Of a DNA stretch of 64,000 nucleotides, positions 47,461-56,688 are shown piece by piece (within the stretch, counting starts at the first letter, position 1; each line of letters begins with the position of its first letter). The stretch is from positions 62,001 to 126,000 of the forward strand of contig NZ_PZJX01000024.1 of assembly GCF_003034915.1 (NCBI RefSeq), in the 5' to 3' direction. The notes beneath the pieces are model-generated. The model worked only from the letters and a program-made list of their open reading frames with translations. It did no database searches and was not told the DNA's origin. The DNA comes from Mesorhizobium helmanticense. GTDB lineage: Bacteria > Pseudomonadota > Alphaproteobacteria > Rhizobiales > Rhizobiaceae. A program made the translations under genes and the position numbers.

Positions 47461-48351
47461 ATGAATCGAGCTCACCTTTCCCAACTGGCGGTGCTGGCAA
47501 CTGTCGCCCAATTCGGCAGCTTTCGCGGTGCCGCCAGGGAGTTGGCCATTGCACCCTCTGCGGTCAGTCACGCGATCTCCACCCTGGAAGCGCGGCTCGG
47601 CGTTCGCCTGCTGGCACGTAGCACGCGCAGCGTCGCCCCGACGGAAGAAGGCGCGCAATTGCTGGAGCGTCTGCGGCCGGCGCTGTCGGAGATAGACCTT
47701 GCGCTGGAATCGGCGGTCGAGGCGCGCGACCGGCCGGCTGGCAATCTCAGGCTCACCGTGCCGCGCACCGCGGCCCATCTGGCGCTGACGCCACGGCTCG
47801 GCGCCTTTGCCGCGGCCTATCCGGATATCGTGCTGGAGATCGTCATCGAGGACCGCTTCACCGACGTCGTCGAAGGCGGCTTCGACGCAGGCGTCCGGCT
47901 CAGCGAGAGCCTGCAGCGCGACATGATCGCGGTGCGCATCGGCCCCTATATTCGCGGCGCCGTGGTCGGTGCGCCGTCCTACTTCAGGAACATGCCCAAG
48001 CCGCGCCATCCCAATGATCTCGCCGACCACCGATGCCTGCGCTTCCGCTTCTCCAGCGGCATCCTCTATCGCTGGGAATTCGAGAGGGACGGTGAGGAGA
48101 TCGAACTGGCGGTGCAAGGCCCGCTGATTCTCGACGAGGACTATCTGATCGCCAATGCGGCCATCGATGGCGCCGGGCTTGCTTTCCTGTTCGAGGATTA
48201 TGTCCGCGAGGCGATTGCCGATGGCAGGCTCATTCGCGTGCTGGAGGACTGGTGCCAACCCTTCAACGGCTTCTTCGTCTATTACCCGAGCCGCCGCCAG
48301 ATGCGGCCGGCGCTCAGGGCCTTTGTCGATTTCTTCAAGACCTCCGGATGA
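47461..48351 (+). CDS. LysR family transcriptional regulator
   Basis: A 296-residue LTTR: N-terminal winged helix-turn-helix (LAVLATVAQFGSFRGAARELAIAPSAVSHAISTLEARLGVRLLARSTRSV, residues about 8-58) and a two-lobed effector-binding domain. The C-terminal VYYPSRRQMRPALRAFVDFF is common among LTTRs near oxidoreductases. Divergent from the aldo/keto reductase, the classic LysR arrangement. The effector is unknown. The following cytochrome b561 gene starts 28 nt downstream. Confidence 0.93.
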   Translation: MNRAHLSQLAVLATVAQFGSFRGAARELAIAPSAVSHAISTLEARLGVRLLARSTRSVAPTEEGAQLLERLRPALSEIDLALESAVEARDRPAGNLRLTVPRTAAHLALTPRLGAFAAAYPDIVLEIVIEDRFTDVVEGGFDAGVRLSESLQRDMIAVRIGPYIRGAVVGAPSYFRNMPKPRHPNDLADHRCLRFRFSSGILYRWEFERDGEEIELAVQGPLILDEDYLIANAAIDGAGLAFLFEDYVREAIADGRLIRVLEDWCQPFNGFFVYYPSRRQMRPALRAFVDFFKTSG

Positions 48352-48379
48352 AAGCTGGGCTCGCGGGCGTTCACCGACC

Positions 48380-48958
48380 ATGTCCGCATCGATCACCAAC
48401 ACTTCGACCCGCTACGGCTGGGCAGCGATCGTTCTTCACTGGTTGATCGCTTTGATCTTCATCGGTCAGTTCGCGCTTGGCTTCGTCATGGTGCGGCTAA
48501 CCAGCCAGCGCACCGCCTTCGAGCTGATCCAGCTGCACAAGTCGTTTGGTTTCCTGCTGCTTGGCCTCATCATCCTGCGCATCGCCTGGCGCATCGGCAA
48601 TGCAGGGCCGGCCCTGCCGCGCTCGGTCGGGTCTCTCGAACGCCGGACGGCGCCGCTCGCGCATTTTGCGCTCTATGCATTTCAGCTTGCGCTGCCCCTG
48701 TCCGGCTGGGCGCTGGTTTCGGTCTCGATGCTGGAGATACCCAGCATGCCCTTCAACCTGTTCGTCATGCCGAATCTGCCATTGGCCGAATCGGATGCGG
48801 CCGAGAGCTTCTGGGCGGCAGCGCATTGGTATCTCGCCTATGCCGGCATCGCGCTTGTCGCTCTGCATGCGCTGGCTGCGCTGCGCCATCATTTCTGGCT
48901 GAAGGACACGGTGCTGACGCGCATGATCACGCCTTCGTCAGACCGTGACATGGAATAG
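48380..48958 (+). CDS. Cytochrome b561 family protein
   Basis: A 192-residue four-helix membrane cytochrome (helices about 12-32, 45-63, 85-105 and 145-165). Heme histidines are likely His in IVLHWLIALI, His in LIQLHKSFGF, and later His in AAHWYLAYAG and ALHALAALRHHFWLKD. It probably transfers electrons across the inner membrane, for instance from quinol. Paired with a YceI gene 68 nt downstream; in E. coli yceJ (b561) and yceI are also adjacent. Start at 48380; the longer upstream frame is a shadow of the LysR gene. Confidence 0.9.
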   Translation: MSASITNTSTRYGWAAIVLHWLIALIFIGQFALGFVMVRLTSQRTAFELIQLHKSFGFLLLGLIILRIAWRIGNAGPALPRSVGSLERRTAPLAHFALYAFQLALPLSGWALVSVSMLEIPSMPFNLFVMPNLPLAESDAAESFWAAAHWYLAYAGIALVALHALAALRHHFWLKDTVLTRMITPSSDRDME

Positions 48959-49026
48959 GGTGGGCTGCTCATTCGTTGGTGGGAAGAGGACGCAGACAAT
49001 GCGTGTCTCCAGAAGGAAAAAGCCCC

Positions 49027-49602
49027 ATGTACGCGCGTATCTTCGGATTTGCGGCAGTCGCCGCTTGCATTGCCATGCCTGCTTCCGCGGCGGTCGCCCT
49101 TAGCGACGCTGCCGGCAGCTATACGATCAGCCCGGCCAGCTCCAGCATCCGCTTCTCCATCGGCAAGGTCGGCGGCGGCGGGCTCGACGGCGCCTTCTCT
49201 CGTTTCAAGGGCAGCATCCGCATTGACAACAGCGATGTCGGGCGCTCCCAGGTCAATTTCACCATCTTCCCCGAAAGCGTCGGCACCGGCCAAAGCCGCA
49301 TCGACGCCTTCCTTCGCTCGGACGCTGTGTTCGATGCCGCCAACAGCCCGGAAATCCAGTTCCGCTCGACCAGCGTCAAACGCACCGGTGACACGTCGGC
49401 CCTCATCACCGGCCGGTTGACCGCGCGCGGCAAGACCTTTCCGGAAAAGTTCACCGCCGAGCTCGGCGGCCTCAAGGCCGGCACGATAAATTTCCACGTC
49501 ACCGGCAAGGTACTGCGCTCGCGCTACGGCATGGATGTCGGCACGCCGATCTATTCCAACATCGTCGACTTCGATATGACGCTGACCGGCAAAAGGGGTT
49601 AG
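49027..49602 (+). CDS. YceI family periplasmic protein
   Basis: A 191-residue YceI lipocalin-like protein that binds a polyisoprenoid/quinone. A signal peptide is visible (MYARIFGFAAVAACIAMPASA, probable cleavage after ASA near residue 21). The mature domain shows YTISPASSSIRFSIGKVGGG, FKGSIRIDNSD, SVGTGQSRIDAFLRSDAVFDAANSPEIQF and GLTARGKTFPEKF-like sequence. AGAAGGAAAA precedes the ATG. Its place next to cytochrome b561 suggests redox handling of isoprenoid quinones in the envelope. Confidence 0.92.
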   Translation: MYARIFGFAAVAACIAMPASAAVALSDAAGSYTISPASSSIRFSIGKVGGGGLDGAFSRFKGSIRIDNSDVGRSQVNFTIFPESVGTGQSRIDAFLRSDAVFDAANSPEIQFRSTSVKRTGDTSALITGRLTARGKTFPEKFTAELGGLKAGTINFHVTGKVLRSRYGMDVGTPIYSNIVDFDMTLTGKRG

Positions 49603-49902
49603 CCTTCGCAGGACTGGGTTCCTCGCCCCCGCCACGCGGGGGAGAGGTGGCCCGGCGAAGCCGGGACGGAGAGGGGGACGACGGTCGCGAAGCCAGAACC
49701 CTCTGACTTGGGCGGTCATGAAGCGAAGCCCAAGGGCGCTTAGATTGGCAAGCCCGGGCACTCTACGAAGGCCCCTCTCCGTCCCGGCTTCGCCGGGCCA
49801 CCTCTCCCCACTTCGTGGGGCGAGGAACTAGCGCTCCCGCATTGGCTTTTCTCCTGAATTAGGGCAAACCTCCACTCCTGCAATCGAGATGGAGGAAGCC
49901 TG
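49603..49902. repeat. Family C inverted repeat between YceI and the Gfo/Idh/MocA gene
   Basis: The 300-bp gap holds no gene. Arms 49618-49676 (GTTCCTCGCCCCCGCC...) and 49772-49828 (...CGAGGAAC) are near-perfect inverted copies that contain GGCCCGGCGAAGCCGGG-type palindromes and CGGAGAGGGG ends. The 95-bp centre includes a GCGAAGCC repeat. It is a different family from B. Confidence 0.92.
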
Positions 49903-50889
49903 ATGTTCCGATGGGGTGTTTTGTCGACGGCCAAGATCGGCCGCGAGCATCTTTTGCCCGCGATGGTCGAGGCGGAGAACGGCGTTTTGTCGGCGATCGC
50001 CAGCCGCGATGTGTCGAAGGCGCGCGCGCTGGCCGAGCGCTTCGGCGCGCGCCATGCGTTCGGTTCTTATGAGGAACTGCTCGCCTCCAAGGAGGTCGAT
50101 GGCGTCTATATCCCGTTGCCGACCTCGCAGCATGTCGAATGGACGGCGAAGGCGATCGAAGCCGGCAAGCATGTGCTGGTCGAAAAGCCGCTGGCGCTCG
50201 ATGCCAAGGACATTCCGCCGCTGATCAAGCTGCGCGACACCAAAAAGGTGCTGGTCTGCGAGGCCTTCATGGTCGTCTACCATCCGCAATGGATCAAGGT
50301 GCGCGAGCTCATCGCCAGCGGCGCCATCGGCCGGCTGCGCCATGTCCAGGGCGCGTTCTCCTATTACAATGTCGACCCCACCAACATGCGCAACCAGCTC
50401 GACCTCGGCGGCGGCGCGCTGCCCGATATCGGTGTCTATCCGACGGTGTCGACGCGCTTCTCGACCGGCAAGGAGCCGCTGCGGGTACAAGCGACCATCG
50501 AGCGCGACAAGAAATTCGGCACCGACATCTATTCCTCGATCCGCGCCGATTTCGGCGATTTTGAGCTGTCCTTCTATCTGTCGACGCAGATGGCGGCGCG
50601 GCAGGTGATGGTATTCCACGGCGAGAAGGGTTTCATCGAAGTGTTCTCGCCGTTCAATGCCGGTCTCTATGACCATCACCGTATCGAATTGCACAACCAG
50701 AACCACACCGAGGCGCAAGTGTTCCGCTTTCCCGGCACGCAGCAGTACCGGCTGGAGGTCGAAGCATTCGCGCGGGCGGCACAGGGCGGCAAGGACCGCG
50801 TTTTCACGCTGGAAGAATCCGTGCTCAACCAGAAGGTCATCGACGCCATCTTCCGCGCCGGCGAGAAGGAAGGCTGGGAGAAGGTTTAG
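49903..50889 (+). CDS. Gfo/Idh/MocA family oxidoreductase
   Basis: A 328-residue NAD(P)-dependent dehydrogenase: Rossmann domain ([36 protein letters not shown] with the catalytic EKP) and a C-terminal alpha/beta domain. Members act on sugars, polyols or related hydroxyl compounds; the substrate cannot be told. GGAGGAAGCCTG precedes the ATG. A family A repeat follows its TAG, and the FAD dehydrogenase gene starts just after that. Confidence 0.9.
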   Translation: MFRWGVLSTAKIGREHLLPAMVEAENGVLSAIASRDVSKARALAERFGARHAFGSYEELLASKEVDGVYIPLPTSQHVEWTAKAIEAGKHVLVEKPLALDAKDIPPLIKLRDTKKVLVCEAFMVVYHPQWIKVRELIASGAIGRLRHVQGAFSYYNVDPTNMRNQLDLGGGALPDIGVYPTVSTRFSTGKEPLRVQATIERDKKFGTDIYSSIRADFGDFELSFYLSTQMAARQVMVFHGEKGFIEVFSPFNAGLYDHHRIELHNQNHTEAQVFRFPGTQQYRLEVEAFARAAQGGKDRVFTLEESVLNQKVIDAIFRAGEKEGWEKV

Positions 50890-50893
50890 GCTG

Positions 50894-50940
50894 ACCATGA
50901 TCCCGAAAAGTGGGAACCGGTTTTCGGAAAAGATCATGGT
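50894..50940. repeat. Palindromic repeat family A, copy 5
   Basis: Begins ACCATGATCCCGAAAAG and ends complementary AGATCATGGT, with the core AAAAGTGGGAACCGGTTTTCGG. It starts 4 nt after the upstream TAG and ends 8 nt before the ATG of the FAD dehydrogenase. Confidence 0.92.
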
Positions 50941-50948
50941 CCAACAAA

Positions 50949-52607
50949 ATGCCTGACGATGCGGACGTAATCGTGGTCGGCGCAGGCCTCACCGGGCTGG
51001 TCGCCGCGGCGGAGCTGGCCGAGGCCGGCAAGAAGACCATCATCCTCGACCAGGAGCCTCAGCAATCGCTCGGCGGCCAGGCGTTCTGGTCGCTGGGCGG
51101 CATTTTCCTCGTCGATTCGCCCGAACAGCGGCGCATGCGCATCCGCGACTCGCATGATCTCGCGCTCGAGGACTGGCTGGGCACCGCCGCCTTCGATCGC
51201 GCGGAAGATTCCTGGCCGCGCCGATGGGCCGAGGCCTATGTCGGCTTTGCGGCCGGCGAGAAGCGCTCATGGTTGATACAGCGCGGCATAAAATTCTTTC
51301 CGGTGGTCGGCTGGGCCGAGCGCGGCGGCGGCAATGCCGTCGGCCACGGCAATTCGGTGCCGCGCTTCCATATCACCTGGGGCACCGGCCCCGGCGTGCT
51401 CGAACCCTTCATCCAGCGCGTGCGCGAGGCCGAAAGCCAAGGGCTGATCCACTTCAAGTTTCGCCACCGCGTCAATGAACTGACCCGGACCGGCGCCGTC
51501 GTCACCGGCGTACGCGGCGACATACTCGCGCCAAGCGATGTCGAGCGCGGCCGCAAGAGTTCGCGCGAGGTTGCCGGCGATTTCGAACTGAAGGCGCAAG
51601 CGGTCATCGTCGCCTCCGGCGGCATCGGCGCCAATCACGAGCTTGTCCGCAGGAATTGGCCGCAGCGGCTGGGTTCGCCACCGCGACGCATGATCAGCGG
51701 CGTTCCCGACCATGTCGACGGCCGCATGCTGGCGATCGCCGAAGCTGCTGGCGGCAGCGTCATCAATCGCGACCGCATGTGGCACTATGTCGAAGGCATC
51801 AAGAACTGGGCGCCGCTCTGGACCGGCCATGGCATCCGCATCCTGCCCGGCCCGTCGTCGCTGTGGCTCGATGCGCGCGGCAAGCGCCTGCCGGTGCCGC
51901 TCTATCCCGGCTTCGACACGCTGGGCACGCTCAGCCACATCATGGCGACGGGCTTCGACTATTCCTGGTTCATCCTGACCAGGAAGATCATCCAGAAGGA
52001 GTTCGCGCTGTCGGGCTCCGAGCAAAATCCCGACCTGACCGGCAAGAGTTGGCGCCAGGTGCTCGGCCGCGCCACGTCAGGCATTCCGGGTCCGGTCAAG
52101 GCGTTCATGGAGAAGGGCGAGGACTTCATCGTCGAGCCCGATCTGCCGGCGCTGGTTGCCCGCATGAACGCGCTGGCCGGCGGCGAGCCGCTGCTTGAAC
52201 TGGCCCAAGTCGAACGCGAGATCCGCGCCCGCGACCGGCAACTCGACAATCCCTTCTCCAAGGACATGCAGATCACCGCGCTGCGTGGTGCACGGGCCTA
52301 TCTCGGCGACAAGCTCATCCGCACGGCAAAGCCGCACAAAATTCTGGACTCGGCGAATGGCCCGCTGATCGCGGTCCGGCTCAACATCCTCACCCGCAAG
52401 ACGCTGGGCGGGTTGCAGACCGATCTCGACAGCCGCGTGCTGGACGCCGGCGGCCAGCCGGTCGAAGGGCTCTATGCCGTGGGCGAGGTCGCCGGTTTCG
52501 GCGGCGGCGGCATGCATGGCTATGCCGCGCTGGAAGGCACGTTTCTCGGCGGCTGCATCTTTTCGGGCCGCGCCGCTGGTCGCGCGGCCGCGCGCGGTGT
52601 GGGATAA
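50949..52607 (+). CDS. FAD-binding dehydrogenase (fumarate reductase/KsdD-like)
   Basis: A 552-residue flavoprotein. The FAD site is DVIVVGAGLTGLVAAAELAEAGKKTIILDQ near the N-terminus, with a second nucleotide-binding motif AVGEVAGFGGGGMHGYAALEGTFLGGCIFSGR at the C-terminus. It belongs to the FAD-dependent oxidoreductase 2 family, including 3-ketosteroid delta1-dehydrogenases and fumarate reductase-like proteins. Substrate unknown. An upstream Met in frame would translate a repeat element, so the ATG at 50949 is preferred. Confidence 0.88.
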   Translation: MPDDADVIVVGAGLTGLVAAAELAEAGKKTIILDQEPQQSLGGQAFWSLGGIFLVDSPEQRRMRIRDSHDLALEDWLGTAAFDRAEDSWPRRWAEAYVGFAAGEKRSWLIQRGIKFFPVVGWAERGGGNAVGHGNSVPRFHITWGTGPGVLEPFIQRVREAESQGLIHFKFRHRVNELTRTGAVVTGVRGDILAPSDVERGRKSSREVAGDFELKAQAVIVASGGIGANHELVRRNWPQRLGSPPRRMISGVPDHVDGRMLAIAEAAGGSVINRDRMWHYVEGIKNWAPLWTGHGIRILPGPSSLWLDARGKRLPVPLYPGFDTLGTLSHIMATGFDYSWFILTRKIIQKEFALSGSEQNPDLTGKSWRQVLGRATSGIPGPVKAFMEKGEDFIVEPDLPALVARMNALAGGEPLLELAQVEREIRARDRQLDNPFSKDMQITALRGARAYLGDKLIRTAKPHKILDSANGPLIAVRLNILTRKTLGGLQTDLDSRVLDAGGQPVEGLYAVGEVAGFGGGGMHGYAALEGTFLGGCIFSGRAAGRAAARGVG

Positions 52608-52611
52608 AACC

Positions 52612-53553
52612 TCACCAGATCCATTCGCCTCGTCCCAGAACCGACACCGCGTCGACGATCCGGGTAAAGCTCGTACGCGCCCGGCCGACCGTGTGCCTGG
52701 CCCTGAGGTAACCATGCACCAGTCCCGGCTCCTCGAACCAGTAGGCGTGCCCGCCCGCTGCCACGATGCGGTCGCGATAGGCTTCGCCGTCGGAGGACAG
52801 CGGATCGCATTCGGCGGTGATCAGCACGGTTGGTGGCAGATAGGAAAAATCGGCGTCGGCAAGCGGATAGAGGGTGATGTCGCCGGTGCGGTCCGCCCCA
52901 CCAGTCCTGATATTCTTGTAGAATTCGAGGTCGCGCATGGTCAGCATCGGCGCTTCGGCATGGGTGACGTAGGACCCTTGCGAGCGATCGCTGCCAAGGC
53001 TGGGATAGATCAGCACCTGGCCGATCGGTTTTCGCGCATGGCCGCGCGTCGCATGGCTGACCGCCGCGGCGAGATTGCCGCCGGCGCTGTCGCCACAGAG
53101 CAGGATCGGCCGCTTGTAGGCGGTTGCGGCCCATTCGAAGGCGCTCATGGCATCGTCGAAGGCTGCCGGGTGAAGATGCTCCGGCGCCAGCCGGTAGTCG
53201 ATCGAAACCACCTCGAAGCCAGTGCGAGCGCAAAGCTCGGCGCAGACATCGTCATGGCTGTCCAACCCACCGAGGATGAAACCGCCGCCATGGAAATACG
53301 ACACCATGGCCGCTGCTTCCGGCGCCGGCGTCCGGTAGATGCGGATCGGAATGGCGTGCGAAGGAGTGGCAATGGCGGTGGTTTCGGCCGTCACGCCCTC
53401 GGGGTAGCCGGCAAAGAATTCGCGGCACATGCGGTCGTAGATCTCGCGCTGCTGCGCGATCGTGTAGTCGATCGTATCCGGCGGATAATAGGAATTGGTC
53501 CGCTCGATGAAGGCCCATGTCTCGGCGTCGATAAGGGTTTTGTAGTCAGTCAT
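52612..53553 (-). CDS. Alpha/beta hydrolase of the hormone-sensitive lipase (HSL) family
   Basis: A 313-residue esterase/lipase. HSL-family marks are the oxyanion motif YFHGGGFILGG near residue 87, the nucleophile elbow CGDSAGGNLAAA (Ser near 165), an aspartate in TAECDPLSSDGEAY and a histidine in GLVHGYLRAR. Acts on short-chain esters in the family; the actual substrate is unknown. Convergent with the FAD dehydrogenase, separated by 4 nt between stop codons. A family B repeat lies upstream of its start. Confidence 0.9.
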   Translation of the reverse strand: MTDYKTLIDAETWAFIERTNSYYPPDTIDYTIAQQREIYDRMCREFFAGYPEGVTAETTAIATPSHAIPIRIYRTPAPEAAAMVSYFHGGGFILGGLDSHDDVCAELCARTGFEVVSIDYRLAPEHLHPAAFDDAMSAFEWAATAYKRPILLCGDSAGGNLAAAVSHATRGHARKPIGQVLIYPSLGSDRSQGSYVTHAEAPMLTMRDLEFYKNIRTGGADRTGDITLYPLADADFSYLPPTVLITAECDPLSSDGEAYRDRIVAAGGHAYWFEEPGLVHGYLRARHTVGRARTSFTRIVDAVSVLGRGEWIW

Positions 53554-53584
53554 GGGCGCTGTGCCGACTGCAAAGGTCGAGCCC

Positions 53585-53748
53585 AGGCACCCCCCTCTGC
53601 CCTGCCGGGCATCTCCCCCTCAAGGGGGGAGATTGGCAGCTTCGAGCTCGGCGCTTTTCCTGCGACATAGAAGATTGGCGAAAGCCTTAGCGACATCCGA
53701 TCTCCCCCCTTGAGGGGGAGATGCCCGGCAGGGCAGAGGGGGGTGCCT
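53585..53748. repeat. Family B inverted repeat, copy 2
   Basis: Arms 53585-53636 (AGGCACCCCCCTCTGCC...GATTGG) and 53698-53748 (CGATCTCCCCCC...GGGGGGTGCCT) are inverted copies enclosing a 61-bp centre that contains GATTGGCGAAAGCC as in copy 1. It separates the hydrolase start from the CaiD-like gene stop. Confidence 0.93.
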
Positions 53749-53767
53749 CGCGCCATCATCTCCGACG

Positions 53768-54550
53768 TTATCGTCCCTTCCACACGGGATCACGCTTCTC
53801 AGCGAAAGCACGAAAGCCCTCTAAATTGTCCTCCGAGCCGTACAACGCGTCAACCGTCGCCAACTGCCGGCGTGTCACCTTGTTCATGGCGTCCTGGAAG
53901 GTCAGCGCCTCGGCCACTCGCGCCGTTTCCTTGATCGCCGCGAAGACCAGCGGCGGGCCGCTGGCGAGCAGGCGGGCGATCTCCCAGACGCGCTCCTCGA
54001 GCTTGTCCTTGGGCAGCACTTCGTTGACCAGGCCCCAGCGATGCGCCTCGGCGACATCCATCCAGCGGCCGGTGAGCAGGAGGTCCATGGCGACATGATA
54101 GGGAATGCGCTTCGGCAATTTGATCGTCGCCGCATCGGCCAAAGTGCCGGCCCGGATTTCGGGCAGCGCGAAGGTGGAATGGTCCGACGCGTAGATCAAG
54201 TCGCAGGACAGCGCCAGCTCGAAGCCGCCACCGACGGCCATGCCGTTGACGCAGGCGATGACCGGCTTGTTCAGATCGCGCAACTCCTGCAGCCCGCCGA
54301 ACCCGCCGACGCCATAGTCGCCGTCGACCGCGTCGCCGCCGGCTGCAGCCTTCAGGTCCCAGCCGGCGCAGAAGAACTTGTCGCCGGCAGTCTTGACGAT
54401 GGCGACGCGCAACTCGGGATCGTCGCGGAACGCCTTGAACGTCTCGCCCATCAGTCGCGAGGTCTTCAGGTCGATGGCGTTGGCCTTGGGCCGGTCGAGC
54501 GTGACTTCGAGGATCGTGCCTTCGCGGCGGGTCGAAATGACGTCAGACAT
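53768..54550 (-). CDS. Enoyl-CoA hydratase/isomerase, CaiD-like (crotonobetainyl-CoA hydratase candidate)
   Basis: A 260-residue crotonase-fold protein. It has an oxyanion-hole motif KFFCAGWDLKAA near residue 60 and ACVNGMAVGGGFELALSCDL near 105, with Glu in ALPEIRAGTLAD near 135. The length and the C-terminal VWKGR resemble CaiD. In this cluster it would hydrate crotonobetainyl-CoA to carnitinyl-CoA. Starts 8 bp inside the acyl-CoA synthetase gene end, so both are coupled. Its substrate is inferred from neighbours. Confidence 0.85.
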   Translation of the reverse strand: MSDVISTRREGTILEVTLDRPKANAIDLKTSRLMGETFKAFRDDPELRVAIVKTAGDKFFCAGWDLKAAAGGDAVDGDYGVGGFGGLQELRDLNKPVIACVNGMAVGGGFELALSCDLIYASDHSTFALPEIRAGTLADAATIKLPKRIPYHVAMDLLLTGRWMDVAEAHRWGLVNEVLPKDKLEERVWEIARLLASGPPLVFAAIKETARVAEALTFQDAMNKVTRRQLATVDALYGSEDNLEGFRAFAEKRDPVWKGR

Positions 54551-56627
54551 GCTTGTTCTCTCCCAGCACCAGCAGCGCGTCGGCGATCCAGGCGCCCTTG
54601 CCTTGCGCGCAGACGATCAGCGGATTGATGTCGAGTTCCTCGATCTCGCCGGCATTCTTCTGCACGAAGGCGGCAATGCCCGCTATGGCGTCGATGGCAG
54701 CCTGGACATCGGCCTTGGGCCGGCCACGGTAGCCCTCGAGCAGGGGATAGAGCTTGAGCCCACGCAAGGCCGCCTCGATGTCGTCGCGCGTCGCCGGCAG
54801 CATCAGCGTGATGCTGTCGCGCAGCAATTCGACCAGCACGCCGCCGGTGCCGAGCGTCATCACCGCGCCGAACATCGGGTCGCGGGTGAAGCCGACGATC
54901 AGTTCGGCGACGCCGTCGCGCACCATGCGCTCGACATAGAGGCCGGAGCCGAGCGGCAAGAGATCGTGGGCGGCGGCGCTGACGGATTCGGCATCTTTCA
55001 AATTGAGCCGCACCGCGCCGAGCTCGGATTTGTGGGTGACGCCCAAGGCCTTCAGCGCCACCGGAAAACCGAGCGCCATCGAGGAGATCACCGCCTCGAC
55101 CGCATTGCCGGCACGTTCGCCCCTGGGCACGGAAAGCCCGGCCTCGATCAGCCGCGCCTTCGCCTCGGCCTCGTCGGGCGTGACATGATCGCCGGCCGGC
55201 GCGCCGGAGGCTGACGTGTCGATGGGCTGCGCCTGCGGCTCGCGCCACGCCCAGCCGATGAAAGCCGCCGCCTGGGCGGCATCCAGGGCTTCGGAGATGC
55301 CGAACAACGGCACCATGCCGCGCGCCATCAACTCGGCGGTGTATTCCTCCGGCAGGTTCTCCGGCAGCGAAGAGACGATCGCGCCGTGCGCCATGTTGGT
55401 CTTCAGTGCCGATTCGAAGGCGCGCAGCGTCGCCCACCAGTCGGTGACCGAGCAGCGGTCGGGACGCGGGAAGTCGAGCACCAGCATGTTGAGGTCGAAA
55501 CCACCCGACACCATGGCGGTGAAGGTGGCGGTCATCGCCGGCTCGTTGTTCCAGATGAAGGTGTGATAGTCCAACGGGTTGGCCACCGCGACCAGCGGCC
55601 CGAGCGTCGATTTGACATGGGCGCGGTGCTTGTCGGTGAGCACGGGGAAATTCACCCAGCGGCCTTCGGCGCTGTCGGCCATGACCGACGCCTCGCCGCC
55701 CGAACAGCTCATCGATGACAGCCGGTAGCCGGGCAGCGGGCCGGTGACATGCAGCAGCTTCAGCGCTTCGATGAAGGCTGGAATGGAATCGATACGCGCG
55801 ATGCCAAGCCGCTTCAGGAAGGCGCCCGAGGCGGCGTCGGAGCCGGCGAGCGATGCGGTGTGCGACACTGTCGCCTGCCGCGCCTGTTCGGAGCGGCCGA
55901 CCTTCATGGCGATAATGGGCTTCTTCAGCTCGCGTGCCCGCGCCGCCAGTCGCTCAAAACCGGCTACCGAATCGAAGGCCTCGATATGCAGGCCGAGCGA
56001 AGTGACGCGCTCATCCTCGATCAGCCCGAGCGCCATCTCTGAAAGCCCGGTCTGCGCCTGGTTGCCGGCGGTCATCAGAAAGGCGATCGGCAGGCCGCGT
56101 TTCTGCATCGTCATGTTGATGGCGATGTTGGACGACTGGGTGATGATGGCGACACCCTTGCCGCCTTCGGCCAGCCGGATGCCGCCATGCTGGTCCGGCC
56201 ACAACAGCGCGCCATCGGCATAGTTGATCAGGCCGTAGCAGTTCGGCCCGATGATCGGCATCTGGCCGGCGGCGGCGACCAGCTCGGCCTGCAGCCGCTC
56301 GCCGTCCTCGTCATAGGCTTCGGTCTCGAGGAAGCCGGCGGCAAAACAGACCGCACCCCCGGCGCCGCGTTCGGCCAGCGCCTTGATGACCTCGATGGTC
56401 AGGTGCCGGTTAACCCCGACGAAGGCGGCATCCGGCGCGCCGGGCAGCTCGGCCACGGAGCGATAGGCCTTGCGGCCGGCAACCTCGTCCTTGGTCGGAT
56501 GCACCGGCCAGATCTCGCCGGCAAAGCCCATCTTGATCGACTGCGCAACCACGGCAGCCGCCTGCGCGCCGCCGAAGACGGCGATCGATTTCGGCCGCAG
56601 GAGACGTTCAAGCTTGTGCATGGTCAT
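54543..56627 (-). CDS. Acetate--CoA ligase (ADP/NDP-forming) family acyl-CoA synthetase
   Basis: A 694-residue fused two-part enzyme: a CoA-binding domain (MTMHKLERLLRPKSIAVFGG...), a succinyl-CoA-ligase-like domain with the probable phospho-His region TVSHTASLAGSDAASGAF, and a C-terminal ATP-grasp domain (about 460-690: FPVALKALGVTHKSELGAVRLN...LDINPLIV). Such enzymes make acyl-CoA from acid, CoA and ATP via phosphohistidine, or work in reverse to make ATP. It could activate gamma-butyrobetaine or carnitine, or release betaine from betainyl-CoA. Start 56627; a family A repeat precedes it. Confidence 0.85.
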   Translation of the reverse strand: MTMHKLERLLRPKSIAVFGGAQAAAVVAQSIKMGFAGEIWPVHPTKDEVAGRKAYRSVAELPGAPDAAFVGVNRHLTIEVIKALAERGAGGAVCFAAGFLETEAYDEDGERLQAELVAAAGQMPIIGPNCYGLINYADGALLWPDQHGGIRLAEGGKGVAIITQSSNIAINMTMQKRGLPIAFLMTAGNQAQTGLSEMALGLIEDERVTSLGLHIEAFDSVAGFERLAARARELKKPIIAMKVGRSEQARQATVSHTASLAGSDAASGAFLKRLGIARIDSIPAFIEALKLLHVTGPLPGYRLSSMSCSGGEASVMADSAEGRWVNFPVLTDKHRAHVKSTLGPLVAVANPLDYHTFIWNNEPAMTATFTAMVSGGFDLNMLVLDFPRPDRCSVTDWWATLRAFESALKTNMAHGAIVSSLPENLPEEYTAELMARGMVPLFGISEALDAAQAAAFIGWAWREPQAQPIDTSASGAPAGDHVTPDEAEAKARLIEAGLSVPRGERAGNAVEAVISSMALGFPVALKALGVTHKSELGAVRLNLKDAESVSAAAHDLLPLGSGLYVERMVRDGVAELIVGFTRDPMFGAVMTLGTGGVLVELLRDSITLMLPATRDDIEAALRGLKLYPLLEGYRGRPKADVQAAIDAIAGIAAFVQKNAGEIEELDINPLIVCAQGKGAWIADALLVLGENKHV

Positions 56628-56637
56628 CTTTTCGTTC

Positions 56638-56688
56638 GAGCATGATCTTATCCAAAAACCGGATTCCACTTTTTGGAATCATGCTCTA
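56638..56688. repeat. Palindromic repeat family A, copy 6
   Basis: Begins GAGCATGATCTTATCC and ends GGAATCATGCTC; the internal CCAAAAACCGGATTCC...TTTTTGG forms the inner stem. The last bases (56686-56688) provide the TAG stop of the acyl-CoA dehydrogenase on the minus strand, as at alkB (copy 1). Confidence 0.92.

Noticed and set aside
50910..50948. Upstream start for the FAD dehydrogenase
   Set aside because: The added residues would be encoded by a family A repeat, and a similar run of residues appears upstream of the acyl-CoA synthetase start because of its own repeat copy.
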